The notes under the pieces are model-generated. The model saw only the letters and a list, made by a program, of their open reading frames with translations. It did no database searches and was not told where the DNA came from. The position numbers were made by a program, and so were the translations under genes. Shown piece after piece: positions 9,271-20,162 of a DNA stretch of 64,000 nt. The DNA is from Trichobilharzia szidati. Its lineage: Eukaryota; Platyhelminthes; Trematoda; Strigeidida; Schistosomatidae. Where the stretch lies: positions 9,744,804-9,808,803 of the forward strand of contig OX235277.1 in NCBI GenBank assembly GCA_944472155.2, read 5' to 3'. Every line of letters begins with the position of its first letter. The stretch's first letter is position 1.

Positions 9271-12200
9271 GTAACCTCGCCTAGATTACTAGGTCACTAG
9301 TATTCTAGCCGGTCCCAAGCCCGGATAAAGAGGGAGGGTTGGGGCGTGGTGCTAGCAACTCCACCCCCAAAACTTAACCAAATTGCTACTAAAACTTCAA
9401 CGCACAAATATATTCAAAATTCTAAAATTACAAATAGTGACCTTATTTTTCGCTGGAATCGGGGAAGTGAAATGACGCGGGCTGGTGAAAGCCTTCGGGA
9501 AGCCAGTCAGCCGATGTGCCTTCTTTCGATGAAAGCGAAAATAAGGATGGGGACGTGGAATGTTCGTACAATGTACGAAGCTGGGAAGGCTGCTCAGGTA
9601 GCCGCAGAAATGAGGAGATATAGAATAGAAGTGTTGGGAATCTGCGAGAGCAGATGGAACGGATGTGGAAGGAGCCAACTATCAACTAGAGAGACAATAA
9701 TCTACTCCGGTCACCCAGAGGACAATCACGAGCACACCGAGGGAGTAGCCATCATGATGTCACCAACAGCGGCTAAAGCTCTCATGCAGTGGGAACCAAT
9801 CTCCTCCAGGATAATGACAGCCAGGTTCAACTCAAAAGGAAAAAAGGTTACAATCATTCAGTGCTACGCGCCTACAAACGCCTCAGAACATGAGAAGAAG
9901 GAGGACTTCTACAGTCAACTACAAACAGTAATGGACAACGTCCCAAAGAGCGATATCAAAATCCTGATGGGCGACATGAATGCGAAACTGGGAGGAGACA
10001 ATACAGGAAGAGAACTCACCATGGGTCGTGAGGCCCTCGGTGAAATGAACGAAAATGGTGAACTCTTCTCAGACTTTTGCGCCTTCAATGATTTGGTGAT
10101 TGGTGGCAGTGTGTTCAAACACAGGGATATACACAAGGCAACATGGATTTCACCAGATGGACACACCAAAAACCAGATAGACTTCATTTCAATCTCAAGG
10201 AAGTGGAGACGGAGCCTACTGGACACAAGATCGAGGAGAGGAGCAGATGTGGGTTCAGACCACTATCTAGTACAAGGGACTTTCAAGGTGAAGCTGAAAG
10301 CCTCGAGGATACCTGGGGATAGGCCACAGTGTAAGTTCAACACTCAAAAACTGAAGGACACAACCACAAAGGACACTTTCACTGCAAATGTCAGAGCAAA
10401 ACAGGAAACACTACGTGGCACCACTGAGGAATCATCCGTGGAAGACCATTGGAACTCTCTGAAGGTAATTTTCAACGAAACGTGCTCAACGGTTTTAGGA
10501 AGAAAGAAGAAACAAGACAAGGAGTGGTTATCAACAGACACTTGGAAACTAATAGAGGAGAGGAGAAAAGTGAAAGAGAAAATGATTCAATGCAAAGATG
10601 GACAAGAGAAAGAGACGCTGAACTCAACTTACACAGCACTGGACAAAGAAGTGAAGAAGAGTGCCAGGAAGGACAAAAGACAATTCTACGACAACCTGGC
10701 TACTGAAGCTGAGAAGGCAGCAGGCAAAAGGGACCTGAGGACACTATATCAGATAACCAAGTCTCTATCCGGGAAGAGATCAACACAAGTGAAACCTATA
10801 AAAGACAGCCAAGGGAACCCAATTACCAAAGAAGAAAGACAGATTAAACAATGGGCGGACCACTTCAAAGGACTCTTGAACCGACCACCACCTACAACCC
10901 GTCCAGTAATACCAACAACAGCACGTACACAACTGCAAGTTGACACCAACCCTCCAACGAAAACTGAAGTCATGAATGCAATCAAGCTTCTGAAAGCTGG
11001 AAAAGCAGCTGGACCAGATGGAATACCCCCGGAAGCATTGAAAGCGGACCCAGAAACGACGGCAGATATGCTGACTCCATTATTGCAAAAGATCTGGAAA
11101 GAGGGAAAGGTGCCTACTGACTGGAGGAAAGGTTACCTGGTGAAACTACCAAAGAAGGGCGACTTAGGACTCTGCAAGAACTGGCGAGGAATCATGCTCC
11201 TGTCGACGCCAAGTAAAATCCTGAGTCGCATCATCCTGGAGAGAATCAAGGACGCGCTGGATACAGAACTCCGACCAGAACAAGCTGGATTCACGAAAGG
11301 CAAATCATGTTCTGACCAAATTGCAACTCTACGCATTATCATCGAACAAAGCATGGAATGGCAATCAAATCTCTACCTCAACTTCCTTCATAGACTTTGA
11401 GAAGGCCTTCGACAGCGTTGACCGCGAAGTAATTTGGAAACTACTCGAGTACTACGGCGTACCGCAAATATTCATCAACCTTATTCAACAACTGTACGAC
11501 AACGGCACATGTCAAGTTATCCACAACGGAAAACTCAGCGAAGCGTTTGGAGTAAACACAGGAGTCAGACAAGGGTGCTTATTATCACCAATGATATTCC
11601 TAATTGTGGTGGACTGGATTATGCGTCAGACAGTGGGAAACGAGAAGACAGGGATATCCTGGACCACCGACGTGAAGAACCTAGAAGACCTGGATTTCGC
11701 GCGTGGATGATTTATGTTTGATGTCACACAAAATCGAAGACTTGCAAGCAAAACCGATAAACTGGTCGAAGAAGCAGCCAGAGAAGACAAGACTCCAGGT
11801 GAACATAGACAAGACGGAGGTTATGAAAATAACCAACCAACAACAGCAGCAACATCCAGTGCCAATCACCATCAACGGGAGGGATTTGAAAGAGGTTACT
11901 TCTTTCACTTATCTGGGGAGCATTGTCTCAACCACAGGAGGAACGGACGAGGATGTCAAATCGAGAATCGGGAAGGCGAGAAACACATTCATCAACCTGA
12001 AACCAATCTGGAAATCTTCGTCACTCACCATCAACAACAAAATTCGGATTTTCAATACAAACGTCAAGTCAATTTTGCTTTACGGATCAGAAACTTGGCG
12101 GGTCACCAAGAATATTTCCAACAGCCTGTTGCAGACCTTTATCAACAACTGTCTTCGCTCCATACTGAAGATTAGATGGCCAGAAAGAATCACAAACAAG

Positions 12201-12500
12201 AAGCTATGGGAACAAACGAAACAGGAACCAATCGCCCAACAAATATGCAGGAGGAAGTGGAGATGGATTGGACACTCGCTGAGGAGGCCGTTGAGTGACA
12301 TCGCGCGTCAAGCCCTCGAGTGGAACCCGAAAGGGAAGCGGCGAGTGGGACGTCCAAGGGTGACATGGAGGAGATGAAACAGTATGGAATAACATGGACG
12401 CAAGTGAAAAGAACAGTAGAAGACAGAAGCAAGTGGAGACGTGCAGTTGAAGCCCTATGTTCCACTAGGAACCCAAGGGAACAATAATAATATAATAATA
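9271..12500 (+). mobile_element. Nearly full-length RTE-type LINE (SR2-like) with TSD
   Basis: The element is about 3.2 kb. It is flanked by the direct repeat ATTGATATCA (9261-9270 and 12501-12510), and the hammerhead element interrupted at 9270 resumes exactly after the right repeat, so both boundaries are seen directly. The 5' end begins GTAACCTCGCC. The 3' end has GAAGCCCTATGTTCCACTAG, then AACCCAAGGGAACAATAATA with an AAT-repeat tail typical of RTE elements. Other partial copies are at 16203-17530 (-), 17700-18537 (-), 25070-25710 (+), 45751-46420 (+), 58087-58840 (+), 59800-60872 (-) and 63110-63665 (+). Confidence 0.85.
9346..12377 (+). pseudogene. RTE endonuclease/reverse transcriptase, two frameshifts
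   Basis: The first frame (9346-11400) holds an AP-type endonuclease: GTWNVRT at residues 69-75, then CESRWNG with the catalytic Glu, GDMNAKLGG, and SDHYLV near residue 305. It continues into RT fingers (AGPDGIPPEAL near residue 560, then EQAGFTKGKS). The frame breaks near 11390. The palm continues in the next frame with FEKAFDSVDRE and GVRQGCLLSP (to 11710). A second break at about 11700, inside the catalytic box, turns the expected FADDLCLM into FA then MDDLCLM with extra bases. The last frame (11703-12377) gives the RT C-terminus (YLGSIVSTTGG, LLYGSETW, WIGHSLRRP). The role was endonuclease nicking and target-primed reverse transcription. This copy is inactive. Confidence 0.85.
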
Positions 12501-12533
12501 ATTGATATCAATCCGTGATCAACTCATAAAAAC
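12501..12533. mobile_element. Right end of palindromic hammerhead element copy 2
   Basis: The segment ATTGATATCAATCCGTGATC...ATAAAAAC is the inverted partner of the element end at 8994-9030 and the continuation of the plus arm interrupted at 9270. Confidence 0.75.
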
Positions 12534-12698
12534 TAAATTATTATTATTAACTATATCTCTTAGTTGAGATGTTGGTAACAACTGGAACTGATTTCTCATA
12601 CTGTTATAAATTCACCTTTTTCATTCATTAAAAACACAGCGTAATGAAAAGAGTTTTATTCGTCACCTACACTTGTGGTTCAAATGTACAAACAAGAG

Positions 12699-12744
12699 GT
12701 ACTGGACAACTGTTTCGTCTTCGCTTGGGACACTTCAGTAGTAC
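12699..12744 (-). ncRNA. Hammerhead-like motif (family B arm), near-intact
   Basis: Read on the minus strand: stem I strand GTACTA, core CTGAAGT, stem II GTC with GAC around a nine-base loop, GAAA, stem III ACAG with TTGT, cleavage triplet GTC, then CAGTAC. All parts are in the right order and spacing. Two faults stand out: the core ends in T instead of A (A9), and the base pair next to the core in stem I is mismatched. The tRNA-like head of this arm is not recognisable. Confidence 0.5.
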
Positions 12745-12819
12745 ACACCTATTTGACCTCAATGGTAGTCAAGCCCAAAACTTCCACGTTGCGAAGTAAG
12801 TCCACCGTTGACTATTCAG

Positions 12820-13008
12820 TCAGTGTGGGATATAATAGCGCCACCGCCAGACTATATGTCATCATCATCACCATCAGAGAGAGTGTTTGCCTTCCCACCC
12901 AATGTGACACCGGAGGAAGTTATGACTCTACTTGCTTTTAGCCATGACTGTCGATATGCTATAAACTCATGGTTAGTAGTTCTCAGAGATATATCTAAAT
13001 ATCTGTAG
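12820..13008 (+). CDS. Possible host exon of unknown protein
   Basis: A good acceptor (CCACCGTTGACTATTCAG) precedes an open frame reading SVWDIIAPPPDYMSSSS, then ERVFAFPPNVTPEEVMTLLAF, to a TAG at 13008. An internal donor (CATG then GTTAGT at 12972) would end the exon earlier. Composition looks coding and no transposon family in the window matches it. I do not recognise the protein. It lies on the plus strand inside the 15.8-kb intron of the PH gene, so it would be a nested gene, an exon of another gene, or a relic. Confidence 0.3.
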   Translation, partial: SVWDIIAPPPDYMSSSSPSERVFAFPPNVTPEEVMTLLAFSHDCRYAINSWLVVLRDISKYL

Positions 13009-13339
13009 TAGTCACACATGAATTCCCTCTATATTACCTGCGAGAGTTTGAACAAAATTAGCGTATTTCGAAGTAAACTGGTGGATGGTGACTAGCAGTG
13101 GTGAAATCTAGGATGCATATTTCCTTCTTTTTAGGACTAGTTATGTCAGCTGGATGTACCTGCATTCCCCAGTGAGTGAGTGATGGTGTCCCCACTGAGG
13201 CTCGAACCCACTACCCATAGTTTCAAATGCCAAAGTGTTTTCATTTGAATTGATCCCCCTCTAAGGAAAGTTGTACATGTTAGTCTAATGAAATTGGCTG
13301 GGTAAAAAATGTAATCCTATCTCATCTTATGACTGCTAC

Positions 13340-13652
13340 CGGTCAACGTAATTGTCAAGGCATAGTCACGTGTGAGGATGGAAGTCCCACCAACGACATT
13401 GGTTGGTGATCACACTAAATCACGAATTGGTAGAAGTTAGAATTCATGGGCTGGCCATTGAATCGGGTCCCAGTGGTTGAATGGTATACGAGCTCGCCTT
13501 GTAACCTGAAGGTCCTGGGTTCGAATCCTGGCAGTGGGTGCGTACTGCTGATGATTTCCAAACTAGGATGAAACAGCAGCTGTCCAGTACTCCAGTGCTG
13601 GTTTTCAATGGTTCTCTAACTGATATCAACCCGTGATCAACTCGTAAAAACA
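13340..13652 (+). mobile_element. tRNA/hammerhead element (family B), single-arm copy 3
   Basis: One plus arm: a body piece (GGTGATCACACTAAATCACG), the tRNA-like head with A-box-like GGTTGAATGGT and B box GGTTCGAATCC, the hammerhead region at 13542-13590, then the tail CTAACTGATATCAACCCGTG to the end ATAAAAAC-like CGTAAAAAC. No mirror arm was found on its left, so this is either half of a unit or a monomer. Confidence 0.7.
13542..13590 (+). ncRNA. Hammerhead ribozyme motif with intact core (13.5 kb)
   Basis: In order: stem I GTACTG (13542-13547), core CTGATGA (13548-13554), a stem II region (13555-13569), GAAA (13570-13573), stem III ACAG and CTGT closed by a three-base loop, triplet GTC ending at 13584, then CAGTAC (13585-13590). 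Stem I pairs over six bases and stem III over four. The weak part is stem II: the pair next to the core is T-T and only two to three pairs follow, so activity is doubtful. Known hammerheads of this layout self-cleave after the GUC. Confidence 0.6.
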
Positions 13653-13870
13653 ACAAATTATAACAACTACTATTCTAGTAGACAATAATACAGTTTTTTT
13701 ATAATCCAGAGATTAGCTTAAAAGCTTTTAAAAGATGTTATACACTACTTAAATACTTGTGCTTTCCTTTCGCATTGTTTGCGAGTTATCAGGTACATGG
13801 GAAAATGCTTTGTGGTTGACGTGTACGTATAAAAAAGAGAGAATTGAATGCCTAATCGACAAGCTAAACA

Positions 13871-15180
13871 GTAGCTCCATTATGGATAAAATTTTATTTT
13901 GATAAAATCACACAGTGGTGTTATACAGTAATATTTACTGATGATAAACACGTTTCGAGCACAATTTATTACTGCTCATAATCATATCAAGGCACTACTC
14001 ACACAACTTTTTTGCTTCATTTATATACATGAGTAAACATTGATGATTAGACATTTGAGTAAAATCAATATAAGATAAAGTACATTCGGAACGAATATTA
14101 GTGTTATCAATAAAATACAATCAGATGGGAAATAAGATGTTTTTATAGTAAAATAAATAAATAACTTGTTAGAATGTTATAATGCGAATTGAATACATTT
14201 TAACATTATTTATTATCCTCTGATTTGACTGGTGGTAATAATATCTTCCAAATCTCTGGTATTTGCGTTGAATCACTTCCATTGCATGTGTTGGGGGGGG
14301 GCATCTAAGACCCTACGTAGGATTTGCAATAAAGCAGGAATTAGGGTGACATTCAAACCTAAAAAACTCACTCAGGTAGGACAAGATCTGCAGACTAAAG
14401 TACCCTGTAGGTTGACCCAACTAGACAAAATAATATAATTTACAAAATACCTTGCAATGACTGTGAGTGAGGTCAGTTACATAGGTCAAACCAGTAGATC
14501 AGGAGTAGTGAGATTATCAGAAGTTAAGAATTTAGCTAAGGTTAGAATGACTGATCCCACGAAGATAAGTAATTTAGAAAACAATAATCAGCAATTGCAC
14601 TGCATGCATTAACACACAACCACACAATAGGGTGGTTGGGACACGGTTAAAATTCTAAAAAGTAATATAGGTAGGTGGAGAGAGAGAGATTGATTACTGA
14701 ATCCTGGTTCATCGAGTCTACACGCAACACATGCAACAGAAATGAATCAACGCAAATACCAGAGATATGGAAGATATTATTACCACCAGTCAGTCAAATC
14801 AGAGGAGGATAAAAATAGTCTTAAAATTCTATTTCAATTCACATACATTATAACATTCTAACAAGTTACTTATTTTGCTATAATAAACATCTTATTGCAT
14901 TTTATTGATAACACTAATATTATTTCAGAATGTACTTTATCTAATATATTGATTTTACTCAAATGTCTAATCATCAATGTTTACTCAAGTATATAAATGA
15001 AGCAAAAAAAAGTTGTGTGAGTCGTGCCTTGATATGATTATGAGCAGTAATAAATTGTGCTCGAAACGTGGTCATCAGTAAATATTACTGTATAACAAAC
15101 ACACTGTGTGATTCTATCAAAATAAAATCTTATCCATAATGGAGTTATACTCTACCACCACAGTGCCCAAGTTTTATCCT
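13871..15180. mobile_element. Palindromic Penelope-like element end
   Basis: The left arm (13871-14298) is a near inverted copy of the right arm (14715-15150). Shared parts, read on the plus strand of the right arm, include CCAACACATGCAACAG-like start, TACCACCAGTCAGTCAAATC, TGTTTACTCAAGTATATAAATG, GTGCTCGAAACG, and CTTATCCATAATGGAGTTATAC at the outer end. Between the arms is a GIY-YIG endonuclease remnant on the plus strand, so the right arm is a PLE 3' end and the left arm an inverted duplicate. Inverted terminal copies are a known habit of Penelope-like elements. Other ends of this family: 31545-31700, 41989-42600 (-), 49930-50300 (-), 63680-63860 (+). Confidence 0.7.
14310..14690 (+). pseudogene. 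PLE GIY-YIG endonuclease remnant
   Basis: The plus strand encodes FKPKKLTQVGQDLQ, then across frame changes YKIPCNDCE (the CxxC-bearing start of the domain), SYIGQTSRSG (the YIG part) and KISNLENNNQ. This is the C-terminal endonuclease of Penelope-like elements. Frameshifts and a stop after CNDCE break it. A reverse-strand copy with the same motifs lies at 42190-42600. Confidence 0.6.
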
Positions 15181-15590
15181 CATATCAATCTAGACAGTAG
15201 CCGCTAATATTTTGCATAGACACCATTTGGAGTCAAAAATCAAAACTCCAACGGTTCATCATATAGAATTCAACTGCCTAAATCACTTGACTCAGTTAAC
15301 AGCAAAAAAAGATTTTTGAAAAAACAGACAGCAAATTAAAATTGATGTGATTTTATGTGTTAGGCACATTTATGTGTATGTGCATGACATCACAAAAATA
15401 TCAATACAAAGTTTAAAATTATTGCGAAGAAAAATTTTCGAATGACGTTATTTTTAAGAACGAAAAATCTGTATATTGCCTACTGGAAAAACATTGTCTT
15501 TTCATGTAATCAGAAGCAACTTTTTATTATTACACTTTAACTGTGTTACTAACACATAAGCAGCCTATTGATCACAAATAAATATACGTG
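15181..15590. other. No recognisable feature
   Basis: AT-rich sequence between the PLE end and a hammerhead element. No ORF, splice-bounded exon or repeat match was seen. Confidence 0.4.
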
Positions 15591-16200
15591 AGTTGATCTG
15601 GTAAGGATTTTCGAGTTTGCTCACGGAGTGAGAACCATTGAAAACGAGCAGGGTGTACTGGACAGCCAGCGTTTCATCCTAGTCTTTTGGGAATCACCAG
15701 CAGTACGCACCCACCACTGTGTCTCGAACCCCGGGCCTTCCGGTTACAAGGCGAGCTCGTAGACCATTCATCCACTGGGACCCGACTCGTCAATGGCCAA
15801 CTCATGAATTCTAACTTCTACCAATTCGTGATTTTCTAAGCGCGACTAGCACCAGCCAATGTCATCAGCTGGAAATCCATTCTCACTTCCAACTGGATGG
15901 ACCTCAGTGGTCACGACTTCTCATTAGAACTCCAGGAATCTCCGTCCTGTAGCAAGTCACTAGCGACTAGTCCCACCGGTGACATTGGTTGGTGGTCGCG
16001 CTAAAAATCACGAATTGGTAGAAGTTAGAATTCATGGGTTGGTCGTTGAGGAGTCCGGTACCAGCGACTGAATGGTCTACGAACTTGCCTTGTAACCTGA
16101 AGGTCCTGGATTTGAATCCCTGTGGTGGGTGCGTGCTGCTGATGATTTTCGAACTAGGATGAGACAGTAAACTCTTGTTTTTCAATTGTTCTCCAACTGA
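15590..16200. mobile_element. Palindromic tRNA/hammerhead element (family B), copy 4
   Basis: The minus arm (15590-15975) and plus arm (15976-16200) mirror each other over head, body (CACGAATTGGTAGAAGTTAG) and hammerhead region. The minus-arm ribozyme (15655-15706) has core CTGGTGA (A6 to G), GAAA and a looped stem III. The plus arm (16133 onward) has CTGATGA but GAGA instead of GAAA, and loses the rest. The right end abuts the tail of an antisense RTE copy at 16203. Confidence 0.7.
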
Positions 16201-16202
16201 TA

Positions 16203-17530
16203 TATTATTACTATTATTTCCTTTAATTCCTAGAGGAACATAGGGCTTCAGCCACGCGTCTCCATTGCGTTCGGTTCTCTGCTAGAGTCTTCACCTGGCT
16301 CCAAGTCTGCCCACACGTTTTCATCTCCTCTTCACATGAACTCCTCCAAGTCACCCTTGCACTGACAACCAACTCGCCGCTTCCCTTTCGGGTTCCACTC
16401 GAGCAATGGTTTGTCTAGTGATGTCACTTGATGGTTTCCCCAGAGTATGGCCAATCCATCTCCATTTCTTCCTGCCTATTTGTTTCACAATCGGTTCCTG
16501 GTTGGTTCGCTCATTGCCAGAGATCCCTGTTGCTGATCTTTTCTGGCTGGCCATCTGATCTTGAGTATTGAGCGAAGACAACTGTTAATGAAGGTCTGTA
16601 GTTTGTTTGAGGTGCTCTTTATGATGCGCAGTGCAAGTCTCTGATCCGTATAGTAGCACTGACTGACTTCACATTGGAGTTGAAAATCCGGATCTTATTT
16701 TTGATGCTGAGTGTTGTTGACCTCCACACAGACTTGAGAGTAGTGAAAGCTTGTCTTACTTTTCCGATTCTTGCTTTGATATCCTCATCAGTTCCGCCTG
16801 TAGTTGAAACGATACTTCCCAGGTAGGTAAAAGAGGTTGTTTCTTTCAGGTTCCTCCCATTTATGCTGATTGTTGTCTGTTGTTGTTGTTGCTGTTGGTG
16901 GTGTTGATCAGGAATCTTCATCACCTCTGTTTTATCTATGTTCACCTGAAGTCCTATCTTTGATGCTTCTTCTGCCAACTTGTTGCTTTTCGCTTGCATA
17001 TCTTCTAGTTTGTGGGAAATCAGACATATATCATCGGCGAAGTCCAGACCTTCCAAGTGTTTTGTGTGAGTCGATTTTATGCCTGTTTCCTCACTGTCCG
17101 CGGTTGTCGCATTATCCAATCTACTGCAATCAGGAAAATCATTGGTGATAGTAGGCAGCCTTGTCTTACTCCTGTTCTCACTTGGAAGGATTCAATGATT
17201 TTGCCGTTGTGGATTACTTGTCATGCAGCATTGTCGTACAGCTGTTGGATGAGATGTATAATTGTCGGTGGCACCCCGTAGTAGCGAAGTAGTTTCCAAA
17301 TCACCTCTCGATCGAGGCTGTCGAAGGCCTTTTCAAAGTCGATGAAGTTGAGATAGAGAGGTGATTGCTATTTCAAACTTTGTTCAATGATGATCCGTTG
17401 TGTGGCGATTCGATCAACACATGACTTGTTTCTCCTGAATCCAGCTTGTTCCGGTCGAAGTTTTTCATCCAGGGCTTGTTTGATTCTCTCCAGGATGATG
17501 CGGCTTAATATTCTGCTTGGGATGAAGAGG
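16203..17530 (-). pseudogene. RTE LINE copy, RT domain to 3' end
   Basis: Reading leftwards it encodes RT parts in the order AGF-like fingers, FDSLDREV-like palm, then an open stretch (17119-16619) with an intact GLDFADDICLISH catalytic box, NIDKTEVMKI, a Gln-rich run, YLGSIVSTTGG and RIRIFNSNVKS, followed by the WIGHTLGKP region. It ends in the family 3' tail at 16203. It is truncated at the 5' side near 17530. Sequence differences from the 9.3-kb copy (for example NGRNLKETTSF against NGRDLKEVTSF) mark a second RTE subfamily, shared with 25070-25710. Confidence 0.75.
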
Positions 17531-17699
17531 AGGAACTGATATCATTCCATACTCAAACTCGAAAAATATACATGACTTCCATTTTAACTACTTCATTTTA
17601 TAATGCTGTGAAGTTTTTTTCAGTGGACTTATTTTCGTTATACATTTTTTTCCAACAGACTAGTAAAGTGTACTGATCTTTTCTACTAACCAGTTAGTG

Positions 17700-18537
17700 T
17701 AACACTAAACTATTATTTGTTATTGTTCCCTTGGGTTCCAAGTGGAACAACATACGGCTTCAACAGTAAATCTCCACTTTGTCCTATTTTCTGCAGTTGT
17801 CTTTACTTGGCTTCATCGTTGCCCATCGTCTCTCATCTCCTCCATGTCACCCTCGGACACAGGCTCAAATCGTCGCTTCCCATTCGTGTACTACTCGTGC
17901 GATGACCTGACGCGCTATGTCATTCGATAGTCTCCTCAGCGTGTGCCTAATCCAGCTCCATTCTCTTCCGCATGTTTGTTGAGCAATAGGACCTTGGTTG
18001 GCTTTTTCCTAGAGTTTCTTGTTGCTAATTCTTTCTTTTGCTGGCTGGCCGGCCAAATGATCTTCAATATGGAACCAACGAATGCGGCATCTGTTGATAG
18101 AAGTCTGCAATATCCTTTCTTGATGTGGACACCAAATTTCTGACCCATATAGAAATGACCGACTGCTTTAACATCGGTGTTCTATATGCTGAAATGTTCA
18201 AATTGATTATTTCAGAGTGACGAAGTTCTCCCTTGCCTTTCCGATTCTGACTGGCTTTGACATCTTCATCCATTCGGCGTGCCTGTAGGTGAAAGGATGT
18301 TTCCTAGATAAGTGAAGGAAGTGATCTCTTGGAAATTTCTTGCGTTGATAGTGATTAGTGCTGGTTGTTGCTGTTGTTGGTTGGTCGGTTATCTTCATCA
18401 CTTCCATCTTCTATGTGTTCACTTGAAGTCCTGTATTCGCTGGCTGCTTCTTCTGCCTGTTTGTCAGTTTTTGCCTGTAATTCTTCGAGTTTGTGACATT
18501 AGGTATACATCGTCCATGAAATCCGAATCTTCTAGAT
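17700..18537 (-). pseudogene. RTE LINE copy, 3' part, split by a LINE insertion
   Basis: A degenerate antisense RTE copy: tail at 17715, C-terminal region, then the NHYQR/catalytic region near 18400-18530. Its continuation, with the segment matching TCTGATGCATAATCCAGTCC, lies at 19156-19290. The L1 LINE end at 18538-19155 therefore inserted into it. Confidence 0.65.
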
Positions 18538-19155
18538 TAACCAGCTTGTTAATATTCTGGTCGACAGGCACATGGACTCATGTGAAAAAATGGGCCAAAT
18601 CCATTTTATCTAACTCACACCACCCTCTTCATTCACAACTCTCCCCTTGCATCTCATCAGGTAGAACCAGAAGCCTATATAGAGAACTATATGCTCGCAC
18701 CAGCAAGTACAAAAACTCAACCATACCCTACTTGGCTCGTGTTCTGTGTGATAAAGATAGCATTAAGCGTGACACCTATAATTCATGAAATAGTCATTAG
18801 CACAACTGGATCTCGTCTTTCCAACTCATATCATTTATAGGTACAAAATTTTCCTTCTTCCCTTTCCTTTTTTTCTTTCTCGTTACGTGCTGCTTTGTTT
18901 CTTTCTCTCGCTTACACCAGTAAATATGACAGCTCCCACTTTTCTAACACCTTCAAACACTGTTCAGCTTTACCTTTGCTACCGACATGCCAATGTGTTG
19001 TTGCAATAATGAACTGAGATTTCCTTAAACTATGTAGAATTCTGTTTATTGAAAATGTACTAAAAGGATGCAATACTGTAGTAAAAATGCTGAGAATTCC
19101 ATTCTGTATCACATGTACTGTTTTGGAATAAAGCAAATTATTATTATTATTATCA
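18538..19155 (+). mobile_element. L1 LINE 3' end, nested in an RTE copy
   Basis: The sequence from CCAGCTTGTTAATATTCTGG on aligns closely with 8145-8765: the RT C-terminus (SKYKNSTIPYLARVLCDKDS), 3' UTR and the TTA-repeat tail. It is 5'-truncated and sits inside the antisense RTE copy. Confidence 0.75.
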
Positions 19156-19290
19156 GTCAGTCCAACTTATTCATGTCTTCTCACTCCCCCACGCACAGTC
19201 TGATGCATAATCCAGTCCATCGAAATCAGGAATACCATCGGTGATAATAGGCAGTCTCGCCTTACTCCTGTATTCAGCGTAACACTAGTA
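19156..19290 (-). pseudogene. RTE LINE copy, continuation
   Basis: This piece resumes the RTE palm region interrupted at 18537 (compare 60660-60790 in the same orientation). Confidence 0.6.
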
Positions 19291-19650
19291 GTAGTAGTAA
19301 AAGTGAATGCGAAATTAAAACCTCGGTATCATAACAGCAGATACACTCACCATTTTCTAAACACATTTAACCTTAGGATTATAAGAAACAAGAATAAAAG
19401 TTACGACCTCAATTTCAATAACCAGGCTGCCAGGAACACTTTTCGTGTGAAAGTGAAATTAGGGTTCGAATCCGAGAACAAGTGACTGATAGTCGAGTGC
19501 TCTAAGCCAATAAGGCCACATCTCTACGACCAATCGCAACCGTAAAACTTCGAATCACAAAATGTGACACAGACATTGTTTTATTTAGCTATAGAGCCAT
19601 TACCTTAAGCTGTGAATCCCATCAATATTCATATTCACCTACGCTCTTAT

Positions 19651-19823
19651 TTTTTTGTTATAGCTTGAAACCACACATTATTTTCGGTACAAGTATGGAA
19701 TTTGCAGCATGTGAAATCGGTAGCCCAAATTTTGCAGGCCGACCATAGATATCGGGTGTGCGTCGGCAGGGGATCGAACCTCGGACCATGTGCATGTCCT
19801 AACCGCTGTGCCACCGACGCACA
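19651..19823 (-). mobile_element. tRNA-headed SINE, family D, copy 2
   Basis: Reverse-strand copy: poly-T then the AGCTTGAAACCACAC tail, the CCGACCATAGATATCGGGTG body and the tRNA-like head ending CCACCGACGCAC. Confidence 0.75.
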
Positions 19824-19919
19824 TTTAAATTTGACAAGACTTTAGTTTACATCATTATATGTATGAATAAGTGAGTATAACCCAACCACCAAGTAAACAT
19901 TTCTACAGTTGGTTATGAG

Positions 19920-20010
19920 ATGGAAATGTGACTCATTGACCTAAGGACTAAGTTCTGGGATTCGAGTCTCGCTTCACCTACCTCGGTCTGGGTAACTGTA
20001 TCATATCATT
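19920..20010 (+). repeat. Weak tRNA-like head
   Basis: TGGAAATGTGACTC followed about 40 bases later by GGGATTCGAGTCTCG resembles Pol III A and B boxes. No second copy was found in the window, so this is tentative. Confidence 0.25.
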
Positions 20011-20162
20011 AGCCCTCACAATAAATGTGGCCCATAAAGTCAATACTAGGCATTTGGGTTCTAGCAAACTAACTCACTGGTTATGAGCCGCATCTACTAT
20101 TTGAGATGATAATGACATTATATGAACTCTAAAACAGTCATAAGTGAAATAGAATTCATACT

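Noticed and set aside
16870..16910. Gln-codon repeat as a polyglutamine host protein
   Set aside because: The repeat lies in the RTE reverse-transcriptase frame between NIDKTEVMKI and the NGR-LKE region, and other RTE copies have it too.
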